Assembly: GCA_050015355.1 (NCBI GenBank)
Contig: JBEKBO010000146.1
Location: 1-10,289 of the forward strand
DNA from: CAWBRT01 sp050015355
GTDB lineage: Bacteria > Acidobacteriota > Terriglobia > Terriglobales > Acidobacteriaceae
Direction of reading: 5' to 3'
DNA length: 10,289 bases
Part shown: positions 1 to 5,784 of the stretch, piece after piece
Position numbering within the stretch: position 1 is the stretch's first letter
How the letters are laid out: the number at the start of each line of letters is the position of its first letter
Made by a program: the position numbers and the translations under genes
Notes under the pieces: model-generated
What the model was told of the DNA's origin: nothing
Database searches by the model: none
Seen by the model: the letters and a program-made list of their open reading frames with translations, nothing else

Positions 1-712
1 CGACAGCTTCCACAACCTTCGCTATGGATGGCGTTAGGCCGTCTGTATAGTAGTCAAAAGATGTCTTGGATTCGATTCTGCCGGCATTAAGCAGGGTCGG
101 AGTCGGATGCATCATGGAATTAGCATTACTCAGGCTGGTATATAAAACATTGGGTACAGCCTTGTACAGTGGGAAGGCCGTATTCAAGGCGGCCACTACG
201 GTTGCAATATCCCCGGGCGGAAGCGCGGCGACTTTAACGTCGTGCTTAATTCCCTGAATAATAATTGCTTCTCCTGCTTTCGGAGAGCGGCACGTATACA
301 ACAACGTATCGGTTTCAGCCACTAAAACCTTTGCCTGGCAGTTATTTTCCAAAAGCACACTGCGGACTTCCAGTGCGCCTCCGGTTGCGCCGGGATTTAA
401 CACTATAATTTGCCCATCTGCCAGACAGGGAGCCATGGCTTTGGCAAGACTCCCCTGATACACGGTGGGCACCACAACCATAATGACATTGGCGCCACGG
501 ATAGCCTCGCCAATATCATTCGTGATGAGATCTATGACCGCCTCGCCGGTAACAGCGCCGGAGACGATTATTTTGCCGGCGCGCCGCAAAGCATTTACTT
601 TGTCCGGTTCAATGTCATACAAGTGGACAGGAAAGCCAAGCAAAGTTAGGTGGGCAGCAATGCTTTGGCCACCATTGCCGGCCCCAATGACCGCAAACTT
701 AGGTTTATGCAT
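1..712 (-). CDS. Opine dehydrogenase family protein (octopine/nopaline dehydrogenase type), N-terminal part
   Basis: The reverse strand reads without a stop from an ATG at 712 to the left edge, giving 237 residues. The C-terminus lies outside the window. Residues 6-30 form a Rossmann beta-alpha-beta with the dinucleotide motif GAGNGG (10-15). LNPGATGGALE (105-115) and SNANSMMHP (195-203) are typical of the octopine dehydrogenase family; H202 matches the His of the second domain that acts as proton relay in characterised members. YYTDGLTPSIAKVVEA near the end also fits. Family enzymes join or split an amino acid and an alpha-keto acid with NAD(P)H (N-carboxyalkyl amino acids). Members are usually about 360 residues, so roughly one third is missing. 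GGGAAG lies about 9 bases before the start. It follows the racemase gene on the same strand after 95 bases, so the two may be cotranscribed. The gene is visibly more AT-rich than the oxidase operon. Family is fairly certain; substrates are unknown. Confidence 0.82.
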   Translation of the reverse strand, partial: MHKPKFAVIGAGNGGQSIAAHLTLLGFPVHLYDIEPDKVNALRRAGKIIVSGAVTGEAVIDLITNDIGEAIRGANVIMVVVPTVYQGSLAKAMAPCLADGQIIVLNPGATGGALEVRSVLLENNCQAKVLVAETDTLLYTCRSPKAGEAIIIQGIKHDVKVAALPPGDIATVVAALNTAFPLYKAVPNVLYTSLSNANSMMHPTPTLLNAGRIESKTSFDYYTDGLTPSIAKVVEAV

Positions 713-807
713 GTAACATTCTTCCCGCCATCGGTTTCGAAAAGGGACCCCAGTTTACTCAAGTTGCTCAAGCAAATCGCGGCTTGGTCTTATCTGGTGT
801 TCTGCCG

Positions 808-1533
808 CTACATCACTCCCTGAAATTCCCGCCGCACGGTCGCCGAGTAGACGTACTTGACCATGGTGACGACGTCGAACACGGGCAACTTGGTTGCGTC
901 CTGGACGTATTTGGCAAAGGGCGGCATATTAGTGCACTCCAGAACGATGGCGCCAAGCTCGGGGTGGAGTTGAATCAGCTTCGTGGCGACAGTGGTGATT
1001 TCTTCCGCGGCCCGCTCGACGTCAAGATCGGCCTTGCCTTCGATGAACGTGCCGTGGAATTCGGGCGATTCATCCATACCCACTACAACCATCGGAATGT
1101 CCTGAATGCCGACGGCGCGAAAGTGCTTTTCCGTGAGGGACTGCGCGCGGGCAGTAATGACGCCGACTTTCTGGTCGGAGCGAATGATCGCGTGCGCCAT
1201 GTGCACCTGAATGAGGCTAGAGGTAAAGACAGGAATCTTTACGGATTGTGCGATCTGCGGCTGAAAGGCGGCCAGGAAACCGCAGCTTGTGGTGATCGCC
1301 TTTACGCCATCACGCTCCAACTCCCGCGCGCCCTCGATGAAGGGCTGAATCAGCGTGGGATCACACTCCTTGATGACCCGGGTCATCGACGCGCCTTTGA
1401 CGACCCGGTAACGAACGGGAAAAGGGAAGGTCGAAGCATTGCCTATGTCGCCCGGTATCCTCGGGAACACCGTATCAAGCATGAGAATGCCGATTGCCTG
1501 GCCATAATTGGTGAGACCACCCTGAACTTTCAT
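808..1533 (-). CDS. Aspartate/glutamate/hydantoin racemase family protein
   Basis: A 241-residue protein. The frame is open back to 1695, but the ATG at 1533 is preceded by CAGGAG at good spacing and begins the family-like sequence (MKVQGG..., GILMLDTVFPRIPGDIGN), so I start there. The two catalytic cysteines of the two-base racemase mechanism are visible: C84 in TTSCGF and C200 in LECTNMPP. This is the Asp/Glu racemase superfamily (Pfam Asp_Glu_race), which includes aspartate, glutamate and hydantoin racemases and maleate isomerase. It should be cytosolic and cofactor-independent. It lies upstream of the opine dehydrogenase fragment and downstream of the broken MFS gene, all on the minus strand, which suggests a former transporter-racemase-dehydrogenase unit. 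Conversion of an L- to a D-amino acid, or hydantoin racemisation, would suit the D-amino-acid or opine type oxidase encoded further right. That link is inference. Confidence 0.85.
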   Translation of the reverse strand: MKVQGGLTNYGQAIGILMLDTVFPRIPGDIGNASTFPFPVRYRVVKGASMTRVIKECDPTLIQPFIEGARELERDGVKAITTSCGFLAAFQPQIAQSVKIPVFTSSLIQVHMAHAIIRSDQKVGVITARAQSLTEKHFRAVGIQDIPMVVVGMDESPEFHGTFIEGKADLDVERAAEEITTVATKLIQLHPELGAIVLECTNMPPFAKYVQDATKLPVFDVVTMVKYVYSATVRREFQGVM

Positions 1534-1621
1534 TGCTATCTCCTGTTCCGCGCCCGCGGAGGCGCGCTGTCTACGTTGTTGCGAGCAACCGCGTGAATTG
1601 TCCGACATCTGGGTTCGTGTA

Positions 1622-1929
1622 ACCTGAATTATGCACGTCGTTGTGATCTCACCGCGAATTAACCAGCGAAATCGCTGTTCGGGATGCACCCGCATGGTTC
1701 CCTACAGCGATCGAGGCATTCGTCGGCACCCACAGCCAATAAGGGCTTCGAGGAGTCACTCGGAACCCCAATAAAAATGCACTTTCCAGCTCAAGGCGCT
1801 GAAGGAAAATCCTGTGCATAGAATTCTATGCACATCCATCCCTTTATTACCAACAACTTCCAGCCATCCCTCGTCGCAACCAGCGAAGTGAGGAAGGGGC
1901 CGGATCAAGAAAATGTGCATAATTCAGGT
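1622..1929. mobile_element. Candidate non-autonomous element (MITE-like) with 15-bp terminal inverted repeats
   Basis: ACCTGAATTATGCAC at 1622-1636 is repeated exactly in reverse complement at 1915-1929, bounding 308 bases. Nothing inside looks like a transposase or any other gene. The right end coincides with the point where the reading frame of an MFS transporter stops (its last codon ACC and stop TGA lie in the repeat). A palindrome built from the same GTGCATA-AATTC words sits inside at 1813-1834. I see no clear target-site duplication: the flanks read ...CGTGTA on the left and GCCAAT... on the right. It could therefore also be a remnant of a recombination or inversion event rather than a transposable element. 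This unit fills most of the gene-poor stretch between the racemase and the regulator. Confidence 0.4.
1813..1834. repeat. Perfect 22-bp palindrome (possible operator or recombination site)
   Basis: The left arm TGTGCATAGAA (1813-1823) is followed directly by its exact reverse complement TTCTATGCACA (1824-1834), with no spacer. The word TGTGCATA(G)AATTC also makes up the inverted repeats at 1622-1636 and 1915-1929, which lack one G. A perfect palindrome this long in non-coding DNA is what a dimeric repressor (for example GntR-type) or a recombinase would bind. Which of these applies cannot be told from the sequence. Confidence 0.6.
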
Positions 1930-2049
1930 GCCAATAATACCCAATTCAAATCCATCGGCGACCTCGCCACCACAGGCGCTGAAAGCCACATGAAAATGAA
2001 AGAATCGAAAAGGAGCCTCTTCGAATGGAATAACTTTTGTTTGGGTCAT
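1924..2049 (-). pseudogene. MFS transporter, truncated to its N-terminal 41 codons
   Basis: An ATG at 2049 has a very strong SD (AGGAGG five bases upstream) and opens 41 codons ending in TGA at 1924-1926. Residues 14-41 read FRFFHFHVAFSACGGEVADG then FELGIIGT. This is the amphipathic start, first membrane helix and DG(Y/F)-x-LG-(I/V)IG signature of metabolite:H+ symporters of the major facilitator superfamily (AAHS/MHS-like groups, normally about 400-450 residues). The frame ends exactly in the 15-bp inverted repeat at 1915-1929, and I found no continuation before the racemase gene. The transporter is therefore lost by insertion or deletion. The good SD and intact codons suggest recent damage. 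It presumably imported the compound used by this cluster. Confidence 0.62.
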
Positions 2050-2149
2050 CTCATCCTCCTGTTGTTGTGTGGTGTTGCCTCTTTCGGGTGCACACCCGTC
2101 CAAGCGTTAGTGAACGAACTGCTCAACCTCGGCAATATCCGTCGCGTCT

Positions 2150-2186
2150 GAGATAAGCCAAACATCCGCATTATGGGCTTTATCTC
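2150..2186. repeat. Inverted repeat / hairpin upstream of the regulator gene
   Basis: GAGATAAGCC (2150-2159) and GGCTTTATCTC (2176-2186) pair over ten bases with one bulged T and a 16-base loop, followed by a T-rich run. It lies between the MFS start and the LysR promoter. It may be a bidirectional stop for transcription or a regulator site. A smaller hairpin, GGGTGCACACCC, lies at 2086-2097 between it and the MFS SD. Confidence 0.35.
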
Positions 2187-2217
2187 TCGTTTATTTTGTT
2201 TGATCTTATGTCCCTAT

Positions 2218-2297
2218 GATCAACTTAGGTCGTGCAATAACCTTAGTCAAATTCTTTATTTTTTGCTATCTATGCATCTATGTTATGATTCCTGGTC
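2218..2297 (+). promoter_or_regulatory. Promoter/operator region of the LysR gene (copy A), apparently leaderless
   Basis: This AT-rich stretch carries TATGAT at 2284-2289 preceded by TG-T, an extended -10 box; TTTTGC lies 17 bases upstream as a weak -35. The start codon of the regulator is only 8 bases after the -10 box, and there is no SD before it, so the transcript should begin at or next to the ATG (leaderless). Bases 2218-2287 align without gaps to 7049-7118 at 49 of 70 positions, with 32 of 42 in the proximal part. Shared words are GTCAAAT, ATGCATC and ATGTTATG. Conservation at two places supports a functional site, probably also bound by the LysR protein, but the protein-binding positions are not resolved. 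Confidence 0.5.
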
Positions 2298-3203
2298 ATG
2301 GCACCAGCCGCCCTCACAATTCGACAAGTTGAAGCATTCCGCGCATTCATGCAGCGGCGCAGCGTTACGCGCGCGGCCGAGATGTTGTACATCTCACAAC
2401 CGGCCATGAGCCGTTTGATCGCCGATTGTGAGGAGAGCGTGGGCTTCACCTTGTTCGAGCGGAATCAGGGGCGGCTAGTTCCCACCGCCGAAGCGCAGGT
2501 GCTGTACGACGAGGTGAAACGGGCGTTCCTCGGGCTCGATCGCATCGCCTTGGTCGCCGAACAGATCCGGACACTGCGGCGGGGTTCGTTGCGCATTGCT
2601 GGCGCCCCCTCGGTGGGGCTCAACCTGCTGCCCGATGCCATAGCAGACTTCCTGCGCGAGCACGAAGGCGTCGATGTCGCGCTGCTGGTGGACAGTTCCC
2701 GCGCAGTGCTCGAACTTGTGGTGGGTCAGAACTACGATGTCTGCTTCGTGGTCGAGGCGATTCCGTGCGCGGGCGTGCAACTGCAACAGATCTACGAAGC
2801 GCCGATGGCGTGCATCCTCCCTCTGCACCATCAACTTGCGAGCAAGCGGGTGATTCGTCCGGAGGATCTGGCGGACCAGGCTTTCGTGTCCTATCCCGAA
2901 CCGTTCGATTCGCGCATCGCGATCGACAAGGTGTTCGTCGCCCATGGCGTGCCGCGCAAGACACACATTGAATCGCAGCTTTCCCAAACCATCATCGCGC
3001 TGGTCGAACAAGGTCTGGGGATGTCGCTGATTGATCCGATCAGCGCCCATTTCGCCCGTGCACGCGTCGCGGTGCGCAAGTTCGAGCCGCTGCTTACTCG
3101 CAAAATATACCTTGCGATCTTGAACGGTCAGACGATGTCGACGCTCGGCGCGGCATTCGTCAGCGCGGTACGGAGCAAGCTTGACGCGTTGCCCGGGCTT
3201 TGA
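2298..3203 (+). CDS. LysR-type transcriptional regulator, OccR/NocR-like
   Basis: A 301-residue protein of normal LTTR length. The winged helix-turn-helix covers about residues 7-66: IRQVEAFRAFM, RAAEMLYISQPAMSRLI (recognition helix) and LFERNQGRLVPTAEA. The effector-binding domain runs from about 93 to 295, starting GSLRIAGAPSVGLNLLP, with the dimer or effector segment GLGMSLIDP near 240. The pattern RQVEAFRA...QPA(I/M)SRLI...GLDRI matches the group containing OccR and NocR, which regulate octopine and nopaline catabolism. This fits the opine-type genes around it, although the effector is unknown. It is transcribed divergently from the MFS-racemase-opine dehydrogenase side and converges on the oxidase operon. 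It lacks an SD and may be translated leaderless. It is likely autoregulated through the upstream region, as is usual for LTTRs. Confidence 0.93.
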   Translation: MAPAALTIRQVEAFRAFMQRRSVTRAAEMLYISQPAMSRLIADCEESVGFTLFERNQGRLVPTAEAQVLYDEVKRAFLGLDRIALVAEQIRTLRRGSLRIAGAPSVGLNLLPDAIADFLREHEGVDVALLVDSSRAVLELVVGQNYDVCFVVEAIPCAGVQLQQIYEAPMACILPLHHQLASKRVIRPEDLADQAFVSYPEPFDSRIAIDKVFVAHGVPRKTHIESQLSQTIIALVEQGLGMSLIDPISAHFARARVAVRKFEPLLTRKIYLAILNGQTMSTLGAAFVSAVRSKLDALPGL

Positions 3204-3220
3204 GCGGAGTCACAGGCAGG

Positions 3221-3238
3221 CAGCCAGCCGGCCGGCTG
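3221..3238. terminator. GC-rich stem between convergent genes
   Basis: In the 70-base gap between the regulator and the isochorismatase-like gene, CAGCC...GGCTG surrounds the perfect palindrome AGCCGGCCGGCT (3225-3236). The position between two converging gene ends suggests a two-way terminator, but there is no T run on either side. Confidence 0.3.
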
Positions 3239-3273
3239 TGGGGGCATTGGCGCAAGAGTGGTCGCCACGGCGG

Positions 3274-3855
3274 TCACGCATCGAAGGCCGCTATGATCTC
3301 GTCGGTTGTGCGCACTCGCCCCATGCGCGGAAAGATGCGCTCGATGGAGTTGGCGTGGCTCTCAGCATGGATGCCCGTCATCGCATCGGCCGCGAACACC
3401 AGGTCGTAGCCGAGCTCATAAGCATTGCGGGCCGTACTCTCCACGCCGAGCTCGGTGGCAATGCCGCAGATGACGATGGTTCCCAACCCCCGGCGGCGCA
3501 GCTGCAGGTCGAGGTCGGTACCGTAGAAGGCGCCCCACTGGCGCTTCAGGATTACAATATCGCTGGGCTGGCGATCAAGCTCGGGAAGCAGCTCGCTCCA
3601 GTCCGGCGGCAGCGGTCCGGCCGGCCGTATCGGTTCGTCGGTCGTCGGCTTCAGCCGGTCGGCGCCATCCGGCGCGCCACCCGCGTGGATCAGGACAGGC
3701 TGTGCGCCCGCCCGGCGCCCAGCGGCGAGCAGCCGAACGATGTTTTCAGTCATGGTCGCCCTCGGCAAGGGAGCTCCAGGCAATCTGGTATTGATGTTCT
3801 GGAGATCGTTGACCACGATGGCCGTGCGCCGCGCATCGAGTTTGAGATCGCTCAT
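3274..3855 (-). CDS. Isochorismatase-like (cysteine hydrolase fold) protein lacking the catalytic Cys, YecD-like
   Basis: A 193-residue protein. Although the frame is open back to 4002, the ATG at 3855 (AAAGGA upstream) begins the family sequence. Catalytic-site positions are D17 (VVNDLQN) and K104 (LKRQWGAFYGTDLD). The nucleophile position reads GIATELGVESTARNA: G137 stands where most cysteine hydrolases (nicotinamidase, N-carbamoylsarcosine amidohydrolase) have Cys. E. coli YecD, as I remember it, shares QWGAFYGTDL and this Cys-to-Gly change, and true isochorismatases also act without the Cys. Ordinary amide hydrolysis through a thioester is therefore unlikely; a water-mediated hydrolysis is possible. 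It is the last gene of the minus-strand operon, 70 bases after the large oxidase subunit, and may process the oxidation product. Fold confident, reaction unknown. Confidence 0.85.
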   Translation of the reverse strand: MSDLKLDARRTAIVVNDLQNINTRLPGAPLPRATMTENIVRLLAAGRRAGAQPVLIHAGGAPDGADRLKPTTDEPIRPAGPLPPDWSELLPELDRQPSDIVILKRQWGAFYGTDLDLQLRRRGLGTIVICGIATELGVESTARNAYELGYDLVFAADAMTGIHAESHANSIERIFPRMGRVRTTDEIIAAFDA

Positions 3856-3925
3856 GGTTGAAATCCTTTCCGGAATGGGGCGAATCGATGTCAAGACTGT
3901 CGGTGGCGAATGGTTGACGTGCTGA

Positions 3926-5482
3926 TCAGAGCGGCGTGGTCTTGCCAGTGACCGCCTTGAGGGCTTCCGGCGTGGCTGGGCCGGGTGATGAATGCAAACC
4001 ACCCAGAGGGCTCCCGGTGACGGCCATCAGGGCTTCCGGCGTGGCAGGAAGGGAGGCCAGTTCACCGAGGCTGAGCGGTTTCACCGGAGGCCGCAGACGG
4101 TAGAAACCGATATCCTGCGGATCAGCCTTCCGCCCGGCCGCCATCATTTCCGTGACCGTGAGCGAGCAGAGGCGTCCTTGGCAGGGCCCCATGCCGCAGC
4201 GGAGGAAGGTCTTCAGCTGATTGGGGCCAGGCGCGCCGAGGGCAATGGCCGAACGGATCTGGCCCGCCCGCACCTCTTCGCAGCGGCAGACAATGGTTTC
4301 ATCGTCGGTCGGAATGCGGAAGGCGTCCCTGGGCCGGTAGAGAATGTCGAGAAAGGAACGACCGCGCCGGAACCGGGCAAGCATGCGTTGCAGGGGCCTT
4401 TGCAGGTCCGCTTTGCGGGTCTGGTCCAGGACGCCGATAGAGGCCAGCGCGCCCAGGGCGGCCAGGCGGCCTGAGACTTCGGCCAGGGCGGCGCCGCCGA
4501 TGGTGGCACCGTCACCAGCGACTGAAATACCGCTGACCGTTGTCTGTCCATCGCCGTCGAGCCTTGGCTGGAAGGCGAGCTGGCGGTCGTTCCATTCGAG
4601 CGCACAGCCCGCGGAGCTGGCCAGGCTGATATCGGGAACAACGCCCTGGTGCAGCATCACCACATCGGCGTCAATCTCGTTCCACTTCCGGCCGGTGCGA
4701 AAACGCAGTTTCTCCACCCGGCCGTTGCCGACGGCCTCGAGCCCGGTCACGCCGCGGACGAACCGGACCGAAGACAGCACCTTGACCAGCAGTTTCACTC
4801 CTTTCCAGAAATAGGCTGAACGAGTGAAATCCGGCAGATAGGGCACGGCTTTGGGCAGTTGCCGGCGATCGGTCGTATCAAGCACCGCGGAAATTCTGGC
4901 CCCCGCAGCCAGCAGTTGGTAGACCAGCAGGTAGAGCATCGGCCCGCAGCCCGCCAGCACCACCCTGCCCTCGGGCACGAGACCGGCAGATTTCAGTGCG
5001 ACCTGCCCGGCACCCGCCGTCATCACCCCGGGCAAGGTCCATCCGGGCACTGGCATCGGCCGTTCGAAGGCGCCGGTGGCCAGGATGACGTGGCGGGCCC
5101 GCAACAGGCGGGCCTCGCCGGCAAGGGAAATTCCGACCTCCAACCCGGCGCCCGCGCCGTTCAAAGGGGCATCCCCGGCGGGAGCCAGACTCCAGACAGC
5201 CGTACGCGGGGCATAACTGATACGGCTGGCATGAAAAGCATCCACCAGCGCCGTGCCCTGCCAATAATCCGGCCCCAGGAACTCGTAGGCCTCCGGTGAG
5301 AGCCGGGTGATCGCGCGGTACATTTGGCCTCCCGGCTCGCTGCTTTCGTTGATGACCAGAGCGGAGATGCTGTGGGCCGCGACCTCGGTGGCGGCGGTCA
5401 GCCCGGCCGGCCCAGCCCCGACGACGATGATGTCGTAGGCCGGAGCCAGGTCCGTTGCTGTGGTGATTATCTGAGCGGTCAT
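3926..5482 (-). CDS. Large FAD / [2Fe-2S] subunit of opine oxidase / D-hydroxyproline dehydrogenase / HcnB-type complex
   Basis: A 518-residue protein. The start ATG overlaps the stop of the small subunit (ATGA), and GGAGG lies 8 bases upstream. Residues 17-45 carry the FAD-binding motif VVGAGPAGLTAA (G22, G24, G27). A second nucleotide-binding fold starts near 172 (GRVVLAGCGP), and VAGDG (321-325) is the usual late FAD contact. The C-terminal BFD-like cluster domain has C399-x-C401 and, after 32 residues, C434-x4-C439 (RCGMGPCQGRLC) as likely [2Fe-2S] ligands. This is the subunit A type found in opine oxidase (OoxA/NoxA), D-hydroxyproline dehydrogenase and hydrogen cyanide synthase. It passes electrons from the DAO-type subunit to an acceptor, probably at the membrane. 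The C-terminus holds a duplicated 12-residue segment (PATPEAL-M/K-AVTG at 479-490 and 502-513), described separately. Substrate cannot be assigned. Confidence 0.9.
   Translation of the reverse strand: MTAQIITTATDLAPAYDIIVVGAGPAGLTAATEVAAHSISALVINESSEPGGQMYRAITRLSPEAYEFLGPDYWQGTALVDAFHASRISYAPRTAVWSLAPAGDAPLNGAGAGLEVGISLAGEARLLRARHVILATGAFERPMPVPGWTLPGVMTAGAGQVALKSAGLVPEGRVVLAGCGPMLYLLVYQLLAAGARISAVLDTTDRRQLPKAVPYLPDFTRSAYFWKGVKLLVKVLSSVRFVRGVTGLEAVGNGRVEKLRFRTGRKWNEIDADVVMLHQGVVPDISLASSAGCALEWNDRQLAFQPRLDGDGQTTVSGISVAGDGATIGGAALAEVSGRLAALGALASIGVLDQTRKADLQRPLQRMLARFRRGRSFLDILYRPRDAFRIPTDDETIVCRCEEVRAGQIRSAIALGAPGPNQLKTFLRCGMGPCQGRLCSLTVTEMMAAGRKADPQDIGFYRLRPPVKPLSLGELASLPATPEALMAVTGSPLGGLHSSPGPATPEALKAVTGKTTPL
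3949..4048. repeat. Two direct repeats, 69 bases apart, inside the large oxidase subunit gene
   Basis: A 31-base segment at 3949-3979 recurs at 4018-4048 with only a few differences (both contain GGGCTTCCGGCGTGGC). The period is 69 bases, that is 23 codons, so the frame is kept. It encodes PATPEALMAVTG and PATPEALKAVTG in the tail of the 518-residue protein. It looks like an in-frame tandem duplication of the original C-terminus. Confidence 0.75.
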
Positions 5483-5784
5483 TCCGGGATCCTCCCATCA
5501 ATGACGCGTGGGCCGTGTTGGCTTTGAACGACCATGCCTTCGGCCACGTCCACTTGGCAGCTTTGCCGGTTGGCGATGCCGTCGATGGTGACTAGGCAGT
5601 CAAAACAAATGCCCATCATGCAATAAGGCGCGCGGGGCTCCCCGCCGACGGCACTGTGCCGGAAGGCAATGATGCCAACCGCGAGGAGCGCAGCCGCGAC
5701 GCTGTCCCCGCGTGCGGCCTTTAGTGGTTTCCCGTCGAAGGTGAAGGCCAGGGTCTCTTGGGGTTCAATGAGCTTGTGGAACAC
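5479..5784 (-). CDS. Small [2Fe-2S] subunit (HcnA / opine oxidase gamma-type)
   Basis: A 101-residue ferredoxin-like protein starting with GTG at 5784. The choice is supported by GAGGAGG four bases upstream and by the family-like beginning (FTFDGKPLKAARGDSVAAAL). The plant-type [2Fe-2S] ligands are C55, C60, C63 and C76 (C-x4-C-x2-C-x12-C) in PYCMMGICFDCLVTIDG. Proteins of this size are the electron-transfer partners of the two FAD subunits in opine oxidase, D-hydroxyproline dehydrogenase and HCN synthase complexes. It overlaps the upstream DAO-type gene by 20 bases and the downstream large subunit by 4 bases, so the three are translationally coupled and very likely made in equal amounts. R49-R51 before the cluster and G86-P92 at the end match the usual tail (QSQHGPR). 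No signal peptide. Confidence 0.9.
   Translation of the reverse strand: MFHKLIEPQETLAFTFDGKPLKAARGDSVAAALLAVGIIAFRHSAVGGEPRAPYCMMGICFDCLVTIDGIANRQSCQVDVAEGMVVQSQHGPRVIDGRIPE

Noticed and set aside
410..716. Two plus-strand ORFs of about 80 codons
   Set aside because: Both are antisense to the opine dehydrogenase gene, which shows clear family motifs on the minus strand.
784..1596. 270-codon plus-strand ORF
   Set aside because: It is antisense to the racemase, with His/Arg/Gly-rich shadow composition.
1828..2151. 107-codon plus-strand ORF with a hydrophobic stretch
   Set aside because: It starts inside the palindrome, has no SD, and its middle is the antisense of the MFS remnant, which is far more convincing.
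2104..2187. Minus-strand frame reading ADVWLISDATDIAEVEQFVH before a stop, just upstream of the MFS start
   Set aside because: It looks like the C-terminus of some enzyme, but it is only 27 codons long, overlaps the hairpin at 2150-2186 and has no recognisable family; chance cannot be excluded.
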